A stretch of 64,000 nucleotides of DNA. It comes from Leptospira dzoumogneensis (GTDB lineage: Bacteria > Spirochaetota > Leptospiria > Leptospirales > Leptospiraceae). The position numbers and the translations under genes are program-made. Location: positions 372,001 to 436,000 of the forward strand of contig NZ_RQHS01000019.1 of NCBI RefSeq assembly GCF_004770895.1, written 5' to 3'. The notes below the pieces were generated by a model. It was not told the DNA's origin, made no database searches, and saw only the letters and a program-made list of their open reading frames with translations. Numbering within the stretch: position 1 is the stretch's first letter; each line of letters opens with the position of its first letter. This document shows positions 57,648-64,000 of the stretch, in pieces.

Positions 57648-58248
57648 CCAGTTTTTCTCCAATCTAAAGGCTGACTTTGACAGGTTAAACCAATCCGTGG
57701 ACGACCTGGTGAAAACCTATAAGGCCATCGTTCATTTTCTGGATTTGATTTCAAATCTCTTTCCGATCGATTTGGTTTTGGTTTTATTACTTTCCCTGCC
57801 TTTATTATACGTTATCAATACCTTATCTCCTTCGACTCCAAGAACAAACTATACTATCTCTGTGGTCTTTATCTCAGGACTTAGATCCTTTTTGAGTCAT
57901 ACGATTTCCGAGTCTTGGGAAATTTTTGCAGTTACAAAGACTGCACTGATCCTTCTTCTTCCCGCTTATATTTTGGTGTTGCTTAAGTTCGGATTTTCTT
58001 TATTTCGTAAGTATAGAATAAAGAAGAAGGCGCTCTCCCCCGATCATTTAGAATCTTCTTTTATAAGTTTGCAAAAGGCGTATCATGATCTGAGCGCTGA
58101 GATCTATTCCGAACTCGGAAAGAATGAAGGAAAAAGTTTTGTAGATGGGCGGAAGTTTTTGCCTAAGATCCAAGATCTGGAAACTTCGATTACAGGACTA
58201 AAAACTTTGATCAAAAAGCCGGAGGATACTCCTCATTCTTCCGAATAA
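57634..58248 (+). CDS. Membrane protein of unknown function
   Basis: 204 residues with AGGGAA before the ATG. The N-terminus is helical and soluble (FFSNLKADFDRLNQSVDDLV), then two to three hydrophobic helices (FPIDLVLVLLLSLPLLYVI, TALILLLPAYILVLLKFG), then a basic, coiled-coil C-terminus. Head-to-head overlap of about 14 nt with the opposite gene and a 16-nt 3' overlap with hpt. No family recognised. Confidence 0.6.
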   Translation: MNQITQFFSNLKADFDRLNQSVDDLVKTYKAIVHFLDLISNLFPIDLVLVLLLSLPLLYVINTLSPSTPRTNYTISVVFISGLRSFLSHTISESWEIFAVTKTALILLLPAYILVLLKFGFSLFRKYRIKKKALSPDHLESSFISLQKAYHDLSAEIYSELGKNEGKSFVDGRKFLPKIQDLETSITGLKTLIKKPEDTPHSSE

Positions 58249-58778
58249 AGGAATACTCCGGGTAAATTTCTAAACTTACCGTCGTAGTCTAAACCGTATC
58301 CGATCACGAATTCTTTTCCTATATTCCAGCCAACGTACTTGATCGGATACCCTGCGGCTTCTCCACCTTCTTTAAATAATAGGGAAGCTACCTCTAAAGA
58401 TTTTGGTTTTTTAGAAAGAATATGAGAGATCAAAAATTTCAGTGTGCGGCCTGTATCCACTATATCTTCTACGATTAAAACATCTCTTCCTGAAATATTC
58501 GAATCCAGATCTTTGACCAATTCTACATTTCCGGAAGATTCGGTTCCAATATATGATTTTGCTTGGATAAAGTCCAATTCGATGGGGATCGGAACTGCCT
58601 TGGTTAGATCCGAGAAGAAGTAAATCCCGCCTCTAAGAACACATATAAAAACCGGATTTTTACCCTGATAATCATTTGCGATTTGTAGGCCTAATTCTTT
58701 GACCCGAAAAGAGATCATCTCTTCACTAAATAAGGCCGCAAAAGGTATATTATTAAAATTTGAAGTATTATCCCTCAT
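58233..58778 (-). CDS. hpt: Hypoxanthine phosphoribosyltransferase
   Basis: Salvages hypoxanthine and guanine with PRPP. 181 residues from the ATG at 58776-58778, which overlaps the sixA stop (ATGA). The motif VEDIVDTGRTL binds PRPP; VFICVLRGGIYFFSDL and LDFIQAKSYIG are standard blocks. A TTG start three codons upstream (58787) is open but less likely given the overlap. Confidence 0.93.
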   Translation of the reverse strand: MRDNTSNFNNIPFAALFSEEMISFRVKELGLQIANDYQGKNPVFICVLRGGIYFFSDLTKAVPIPIELDFIQAKSYIGTESSGNVELVKDLDSNISGRDVLIVEDIVDTGRTLKFLISHILSKKPKSLEVASLLFKEGGEAAGYPIKYVGWNIGKEFVIGYGLDYDGKFRNLPGVFLYSEE

Positions 58779-59269
58779 GGGATCCAAAACCTTTTAAGTC
58801 TGCAGCTTTGTCTTCCCAGATCCGCCCAATCTTTTTGGTCCGTTACCAAACTTATAAAAGAAGAAGTGGGGAATTTTTCGAAAAGAGAGTCAGGATTATT
58901 TCCTACTAATAAATAATTCGCCAAGTCTTCCATTCCAGGATTATGACCTATTAAAACTACATTATTAATTTTAGAAGATAGACCTCTTAAGATCCTAAGT
59001 AAGTCAGAATACTCCGCCTCATATATCTCACTTATAATCTTAGTGTCCTTTGTAATATTCTGAAAACCTTGTAATATCTTCCAAGTTTCTGAAGTTCTGA
59101 TCGATGGCGAAACAAGGGCGACATCCGCAACAAAGGAAACCTTCTCCACATATTTTCCTAAAAATCGCGCATTTTTACGACCTCTCTTAGATAAAGGACG
59201 TTCCTTATCCTTTAAATGAGTATCGCTCCAATCGGATTTAGAATGTCTTATGAGATGGATCTCTTTCAA
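58775..59269 (-). CDS. sixA: Histidine phosphatase SixA
   Basis: 164 residues. RHSKSDWSD at the N-terminus is the phosphatase RHG-like motif, followed by RPLSKRGRKNARFLG, SPSIRTSETW and LIGHNPGMEDLANYL. SixA removes phosphate from the HPt domain of a phosphorelay kinase in E. coli; its partner here is unknown. Start is TTG at 59267-59269 with GGAGGA 8 nt upstream. Operon with hpt. Confidence 0.85.
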   Translation of the reverse strand: MKEIHLIRHSKSDWSDTHLKDKERPLSKRGRKNARFLGKYVEKVSFVADVALVSPSIRTSETWKILQGFQNITKDTKIISEIYEAEYSDLLRILRGLSSKINNVVLIGHNPGMEDLANYLLVGNNPDSLFEKFPTSSFISLVTDQKDWADLGRQSCRLKRFWIP

Positions 59270-59348
59270 AATTCTCTCCTCCGCGATAAATTTTCAAATC
59301 TGGAATTTCATTGACAAGGATCTTTCCTGACGATAAAACTCATGAGCT

Positions 59349-60020
59349 ATGTTAAGGATGTATATTATCGGGGTTGTCCTATTAATATCCTTTGCCACAA
59401 ACCTTTCTTCACAAATTGCAGGAACTCCTGATGAGGAAAAGGCTAAAAAAGAATTACAAAATCAATGGTCCAAAAAATTCCCAGGAGACAGAATACTTTC
59501 CGTCCAAGCAGCAGGAAAGCCTAAGTTGATAGAGAAAGAAACTCCTGAAGAAAATGCACCGGTAGATTTGAGATATAAGTTTTCCTTCTTCGTAACTACC
59601 CGTAAAAAAGAAGGTCAAACAACCAAAACTCCGGTTGGAGTGATCTACCAATTCGTAAGAGAAAAAGGTTGGATCTTCTCCGATATCGGAATGGCAAGAT
59701 CAGTTGTTGTCACCGAACCGGGAAAAGAACCTCCATCTAAAGACGAGGTCTATCAAATAGTAGAAGAAGCGATCTTAGAAGAGAAGGGAAAATCTAAATC
59801 CGTAGATTTAATTCGTTTAACAGAGCCTGAATTCGGGCAGAATCTCACTCCAAACAAAGAACAGTTTTGGTTTAGATACGAGGGAGATTTTGAAGTTTCT
59901 GAAAACGGTTCTAAAACGTTTTGTTCGGATATAGTAATTCGTTTGGTGAAGGAGCAAAACTCCGCCGTCTGGAAAGCAGAATGGGACGAAAAAGGAAAAT
60001 GTAAAGTATCGGAAGAATAA
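59349..60020 (+). CDS. Secreted protein of unknown function
   Basis: 223 residues (ATG at 59349, another at 59358). A signal peptide (MYIIGVVLLISFATNLSSQI) is followed by a helical, charged region and beta-rich segments (RYKFSFFVTTRKKEGQTTK, RYEGDFEVSENGSKTF). No cysteine after the signal, so it is probably periplasmic. A promoter TTGACA-17-TAAAAC (59311-59339) ends about 10 nt before the ATG and no ribosome site is visible. Family not recognised. Confidence 0.55.
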   Translation: MLRMYIIGVVLLISFATNLSSQIAGTPDEEKAKKELQNQWSKKFPGDRILSVQAAGKPKLIEKETPEENAPVDLRYKFSFFVTTRKKEGQTTKTPVGVIYQFVREKGWIFSDIGMARSVVVTEPGKEPPSKDEVYQIVEEAILEEKGKSKSVDLIRLTEPEFGQNLTPNKEQFWFRYEGDFEVSENGSKTFCSDIVIRLVKEQNSAVWKAEWDEKGKCKVSEE

Positions 60021-60036
60021 GATCAGATCTTATTCT
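60014..60036. terminator. Palindrome spanning both convergent stop codons
   Basis: AGAATAAGATC, A, GATCTTATTCT: a perfect 11-bp inverted repeat covering the stop of the secreted-protein gene (60018-60020) and that of pyrD (60023-60025). There is no clear U tract after it on the plus strand (TTTCC only), so it is a likely but weak bidirectional terminator. Confidence 0.5.
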
Positions 60037-61120
60037 TTCCTACTAATTCGCCAATCGATCTCGCTCCTGTTTTTTTCAGAACTCCATCTAGATATTCTAA
60101 TATTCTAACCGGTAAAAAAGGTCCGTTGTATACGTAACCTGTATATAATTGGACTAGGTCTGCGCCCGCTAAAATTTTTTCTAACGCAGCTTCTCCAGAA
60201 TTAATCCCACCGACTCCAATGATAGGAAGGCTTCCTTTTAAGATGGAGTAAGCGTATCTTACGAACTCTGTGGACTTTTGTCGAAGCGGTTTGCCTGAAA
60301 CTCCGCCTTCTTTTTCTACATTAGGAAAACGTTTTAGAACCGATTTGTCTATCGTAGTATTCGTAAGAATTACGCCTGATAATTTTGTATCCGGTAGGAG
60401 CTCCAACAAGCCTTTCAGTTCTTCTTTTTCCATGTCTGGAGCGAATTTTACAAAAGTAGGGATAGGAAATTTTCCACCTAAGCCGCTCTTAATCCCGTCC
60501 ATCAGCTTTGTAAAATTTTCCTTCTTTTGGAAATTTCTAAGACCGGGAGTATTGGGAGAAGATATATTGATCACTGCATAGTCCGCATATGGTGTAAGTT
60601 TTTTTAGAGAATATACATAATCATTCACTGCATCTTCTTCAGATACAATTTTTGTCTTACCTACATTGATCCCTCTAATGCAGTTCTTTTTCTGCTTTCG
60701 GATCGTTTCTTCTGCGACATCCGCGCCTGGATTATTAAATCCCATTCGATTGATTAGCGCTTCATCTTCAGCATATCTGAAGATCCTCGGTTTAGGATTT
60801 CCGGGTTGGCCTTGACCGGTGATCGTTCCGATCTCAATCGAACCGAAACCTAATCTGGAAAGAAATGGATACAACTCTCCTGTTTTATCAAAACCGGCGC
60901 CTAAACCTACCGGATTTGCAAATTCAATCCCTGCGACCTTTGTTTTCAAACGATCGCTGGAATAAGTCATGAGTGATTCCAAAACAGGAAACACGAATGG
61001 AAGTTTTTTAGAAAGCCCAAGTAGGTTTTGGGCTAAGTAGTGAGCGGACTCCGGATGAATACTTAAGAAGAAAGGTTTTGCGGTTTTTTCATAAACCCAT
61101 TGTTTCCATTCTGAATTCAT
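60023..61120 (-). CDS. pyrD: Dihydroorotate dehydrogenase, quinone-dependent (class 2)
   Basis: Oxidises dihydroorotate to orotate with quinone in pyrimidine synthesis. 365 residues with the N-terminal helical membrane-association region of class 2. Motifs: NPVGLGAGFDKTGE, GTITGQGQPGNPKPRIFRY, INRMGFNNPGADV, and VINISSPNTPGLRNFQ with the catalytic serine. Last gene of a possible four-gene unit with the ABC transporter and patatin genes (24-nt gap to the permease). Confidence 0.94.
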   Translation of the reverse strand: MNSEWKQWVYEKTAKPFFLSIHPESAHYLAQNLLGLSKKLPFVFPVLESLMTYSSDRLKTKVAGIEFANPVGLGAGFDKTGELYPFLSRLGFGSIEIGTITGQGQPGNPKPRIFRYAEDEALINRMGFNNPGADVAEETIRKQKKNCIRGINVGKTKIVSEEDAVNDYVYSLKKLTPYADYAVINISSPNTPGLRNFQKKENFTKLMDGIKSGLGGKFPIPTFVKFAPDMEKEELKGLLELLPDTKLSGVILTNTTIDKSVLKRFPNVEKEGGVSGKPLRQKSTEFVRYAYSILKGSLPIIGVGGINSGEAALEKILAGADLVQLYTGYVYNGPFLPVRILEYLDGVLKKTGARSIGELVGKNKI

Positions 61121-61144
61121 CCGGTCCCCTTGCAGATAGAACTA

Positions 61145-62212
61145 TTAAGACCAGCGAAATATGCGAAGCCCAACGCCCAAGAAAAAAAATCCGATCCCTA
61201 CCATAAACACGCAAGGGTAAACTATCTCTGCAAGTCCTGCTCCTTCTATAAATACGGCCCTCAATGAATCAGCCACCAAGGTCAAAGGTAGATGTTTTAT
61301 AAAAGGAAGCACTATATCCGGAAAGTTTTTATAACTGAAGAAGATCCCGGATAAAACCATCATCGGGAATGTGAATGCGTTCACTAGTCCATTCCCTACC
61401 TGAGCGCTTTGTGCTCTGGAACCTACAAAGATCCCGATACATGCGAATACGAAATTTCCGGTCAGAAAGATCAAAAGTGCCGCAGGAATAGAACCGAAAA
61501 ACGCATTTTCAAAAACGGTAAACGTAAACGTTAAGAAGATGATGGATTCTACAGTTGTGACAAATATTCGAGTGAAGAAGAAAGACATCACAAACGCCAA
61601 CTTATTCATTGGAGTTGCAGACATTCTTCTTAAAAGTTTTTTCATCCTCATCTCGATCAGATTCCAACCAACTCCCCAAAGACAGGAGTTCATCACTCCC
61701 ATGGCGAGCATCCCCGGAACCAGATAATCTATATATCTTGTACCTTTTGAATCTAATCTTCGGATACTTGAACTAGCCTGCTCTTTTCCCTGCATTGTCA
61801 AAAGAGCATTGGAAAGAAGAAGATAATCTCTCTGTGCGTTTGCATTACTCGGATCGAAAGAAAATTCTAAATTTCCTTTTTCATCTTCCTTTACTAAAAG
61901 ATTGATCTCTCCTCTTTTGAGTGCCTTGATCGCATCTTCTTCTGAAACAATCTGAGGAATGATCACGCCTAATCCGTCGGAGTTACCATCGGAAGAATTA
62001 GAAAATGCTTTTTCGATCTTGTTAGAAAGTCCGCTCGCATCATGTGAAGAAGAGATGATCGCAACTCTAGTTTGAGGCACTCCCTTAGTAGTGAATGCAA
62101 TTCCTAATACACCTGCGATCGCGATAGGAAATATGAATGCCCAGAAAAGAATCCCTGGTTCTCTATAAAATTCTTTTAATTGAATCGTGACTAAATGATA
62201 GATTTGTTTCAT
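61145..62212 (-). CDS. ABC-2 type exporter permease
   Basis: 355 residues, about six helices with a large extracytoplasmic segment between helix 1 and 2 (residues 40-160). Blocks such as YLVPGMLAMGVMNSCLWG, NKLAFVMSFFFTRIFV and GIFFSYKNFPDIVLPFIKHL are typical of ABC-2 permeases. The ATG overlaps the ATPase stop (ATGA), so the two form one exporter. Substrate unknown. Confidence 0.88.
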   Translation of the reverse strand: MKQIYHLVTIQLKEFYREPGILFWAFIFPIAIAGVLGIAFTTKGVPQTRVAIISSSHDASGLSNKIEKAFSNSSDGNSDGLGVIIPQIVSEEDAIKALKRGEINLLVKEDEKGNLEFSFDPSNANAQRDYLLLSNALLTMQGKEQASSSIRRLDSKGTRYIDYLVPGMLAMGVMNSCLWGVGWNLIEMRMKKLLRRMSATPMNKLAFVMSFFFTRIFVTTVESIIFLTFTFTVFENAFFGSIPAALLIFLTGNFVFACIGIFVGSRAQSAQVGNGLVNAFTFPMMVLSGIFFSYKNFPDIVLPFIKHLPLTLVADSLRAVFIEGAGLAEIVYPCVFMVGIGFFFLGVGLRIFRWS

Positions 62213-63147
62213 TCTTCCAACCCTCTTCCGGTCATGGAAAGGAATAAGTCGTCCAATGTCTTTTTATGACATTCCAGCTCTTTTAAAACGATACCTGATT
62301 TAGAAAAAGAATCCAACATGGAAGGAAGATAATCGGTAATTCTTTCCACATTGATGCGGCCTTCTTTCATGTCGGAATTCCAACTGAATTTGAATTTTCC
62401 TTTTTCAGGAAGATAGGAACTCGGATCAGTTCCATTCTCCAAAGAGAAACGAACAATTTCTCCACCGCCTAGTTTTCCTAAAAGATCTGATAAGGTTCCT
62501 TGGTCCAAAATACGGCCCTTATCCATTACTATGATCCTTTCGCAGAGAACTTCCGCTTCTTCCATATAATGAGTAGTAAGGATCATTGTAGTTCCATAAG
62601 CTCTTAGATCTTCCAGGATTTTCCAGATATCTCTTCTCGCTCCCGGATCTAAACCTGTAGTAGGCTCATCTAAAAAAAGAATTTCGGGTTTATTCATGAT
62701 AGAAACACCCAATGCCAATCTTTGTCTTTGGCCTCCGGATAAACTATTCACGAATGATTTATTTTTTTCAGTAAGTCTGGTGAGTTCTAAAATTTCATGA
62801 AGTCTGGATTCAGGCGCCTTATAAAAACTTCCGAATAATTTCAGAGTTTCCCAAACAGTGGCTCTATCCATAAATCTGGTTTCTTGCAAAGCGAGACCAA
62901 TATTACTTCTTAAAAATGTTTCGCTCTCTTTCCAGCTTGTTCCTAAAATTTGGATCTTTCCTGAATCAGGAAATTGTATACCTTCCAACATTTCGATCAG
63001 AGTTGTTTTACCGGCGCCGTTCGGCCCAAGCAAACCTACGAACTCTCCCTTTTTAATTTCCAGAGAAAGATCGCTGACGGCGGTTACATCTTTGAATTTT
63101 TTAGTTACATTAGATACCGAGATGATCGGGTTTTGAATTTTATCCAC
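62209..63147 (-). CDS. ABC-2 exporter ATP-binding protein
   Basis: 312 residues. Walker A LLGPNGAGKTTLIEML, signature SLSGGQRQRLALG, Walker B ILFLDEPTTGLDPG, and switch TTHYMEEAEVLCERIIVMD. C-terminal extension of about 90 residues is typical of DrrA/CcmA-like ATPases. It pairs with the permease downstream. Confidence 0.93.
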   Translation of the reverse strand: MDKIQNPIISVSNVTKKFKDVTAVSDLSLEIKKGEFVGLLGPNGAGKTTLIEMLEGIQFPDSGKIQILGTSWKESETFLRSNIGLALQETRFMDRATVWETLKLFGSFYKAPESRLHEILELTRLTEKNKSFVNSLSGGQRQRLALGVSIMNKPEILFLDEPTTGLDPGARRDIWKILEDLRAYGTTMILTTHYMEEAEVLCERIIVMDKGRILDQGTLSDLLGKLGGGEIVRFSLENGTDPSSYLPEKGKFKFSWNSDMKEGRINVERITDYLPSMLDSFSKSGIVLKELECHKKTLDDLFLSMTGRGLEE

Positions 63148-63180
63148 AGTACAACCTGAAGATCATGATTTAAAATCGGT

Positions 63181-64000
63181 TTAATTCTTACGAAGCTTTT
63201 CCGCTTTTTTCACCCAATCTTTTTTAAGATATTCTAGGATCTGATCCTTCTTCTTTAATGCGTCCGATTTTCCCATCTCGTAAGCTTCTCTTACACCTTT
63301 TGCATTTGTGTAATCGAAAGAAGTGATCGGAAGTTGTTTAGAAGGAGTTACTAAAAAACAACGATCCAATAAATGAGGATCTTTTCCAACTATGGTAGTC
63401 GATTCGTAATGTATTCCGATAATTTTTGCATTGGGAGGAAATGCTTCTAAAAGTAAATTATTGGTGAGTCCTCCATCCAAATAATATTCCTTTCCATGGT
63501 TCTGAAAAGAAACAATAGGAGGAATAGAAGAAGAGTTCATAATGATCTGTTCTATCACGCTCGGATCCCTGAAATCCGCTTCGGTAAAAAGAACTTCTTT
63601 CATATTCCAATTTCTTAAAACACGAAATGTTCTTTCTGTATAGAGTCCCTTATTACGGTCCCTTTCATCTTCTAAAAATGCTTTTCCTGTTTCTGCGATC
63701 AGCCTTGCGAGCCTGAATGTGTTCTTATTGGAATCATCTTTAGGAAATGCTTTGATCGTATGAATAAAAACTTTTGCTCCTGAACGGATGATTTTATCGA
63801 AGTCCATTCCGAATCGGATCGTCCTGCGATACATATCTTCATGAGGAAACGCCTTCTCTCCGCTGAATAAACGAGTGAAATAAAAATTACGAGGGTTCTT
63901 GCGGACTATTCTTTCAAAAAAGGAAACTGATTCTTCTTCCGTTTCGCAGAGAAGAGAAAGAACCATTGCGGCTCCCGCAGAAACTCCGGACACTTGTCTG
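63181..64000 (-). CDS. Patatin-like phospholipase (5' end outside window)
   Basis: The 3' part of the gene, about 273 residues; the frame runs past 64000, so the start is outside. The nucleophile motif is SGVSAGAAM (GxSxG), and the catalytic aspartate is in YYLDGGLTNNL. These give the Ser-Asp dyad of patatins, acting on membrane or host lipids. A C-terminal basic helix follows. The ABC exporter genes follow after 33 nt on the same strand. Confidence 0.88.
   Translation of the reverse strand, partial: RQVSGVSAGAAMVLSLLCETEEESVSFFERIVRKNPRNFYFTRLFSGEKAFPHEDMYRRTIRFGMDFDKIIRSGAKVFIHTIKAFPKDDSNKNTFRLARLIAETGKAFLEDERDRNKGLYTERTFRVLRNWNMKEVLFTEADFRDPSVIEQIIMNSSSIPPIVSFQNHGKEYYLDGGLTNNLLLEAFPPNAKIIGIHYESTTIVGKDPHLLDRCFLVTPSKQLPITSFDYTNAKGVREAYEMGKSDALKKKDQILEYLKKDWVKKAEKLRKN

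Overview
The window looks like chromosome from a spirochete of the genus Leptospira. It has a moderate-to-low GC content, many short lipoproteins with spirochete-type lipoboxes, a flgN-flgK-flgL-fliW-csrA flagellar block, several proteins of the kind seen mainly in Leptospira, and very frequent 4-nt gene overlaps with TTG or GTG starts. No phage, transposase, integron or CRISPR array is visible. Species cannot be fixed from sequence alone; the gene set would fit an intermediate-type or saprophytic member.

Layout. 1-9.7 kb: the end of an unknown gene, purT, a fused GpsA-PlsB phospholipid enzyme, two lipoproteins, an OhrR-type regulator co-transcribed with a thiol peroxidase, an outer-membrane porin and a Kef-type antiporter. 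9.7-24 kb: a secreted protein, a ZIP metal transporter gene broken by a deletion, tRNA-Gly, an M32 carboxypeptidase overlapping a small FliG-C-like protein, a TetR gene divergent from a membrane-protein operon with a clear palindromic operator, twin lipoproteins, ornithine aminotransferase, a second Kef antiporter, a glycosyltransferase, folE and a DUF374 acyltransferase. 24-39 kb: acetyl-CoA synthetase overlapping a signal-less BtuF-like protein, two tandem chemoreceptors without HAMP, mtnP, a hydrolase, a PhoD phosphatase, a third chemoreceptor and a 1319-residue multi-PAS histidine kinase. 39-51 kb: a DUF2339 membrane protein with an M48 protease, a SIMPL protein, a putative outer-membrane protein, and the flagellar hook-filament junction operon with the FliW-CsrA pair. 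51-52.2 kb: a gene graveyard (frameshifted thioesterase, orphan ORF, C-terminal remnant of an alpha/beta hydrolase). 52-64 kb: an M23 peptidase, citrate synthase divergent from a helix-turn-helix/citrate-synthase fusion, assorted membrane and secreted proteins, hpt with sixA, pyrD, an ABC exporter and a patatin phospholipase cut by the window edge.

The most interesting items are the GpsA-PlsB fusion, which would make glycerol-3-phosphate and acylate it on one polypeptide; the HTH-citrate synthase facing the citrate synthase gene across a promoter region with symmetric half-sites; the OhrR-peroxidase pair with a near-consensus OhrR box; and the stand-alone FliG-C-like domain. Functions are read from recognisable motifs by eye; no database search was run.
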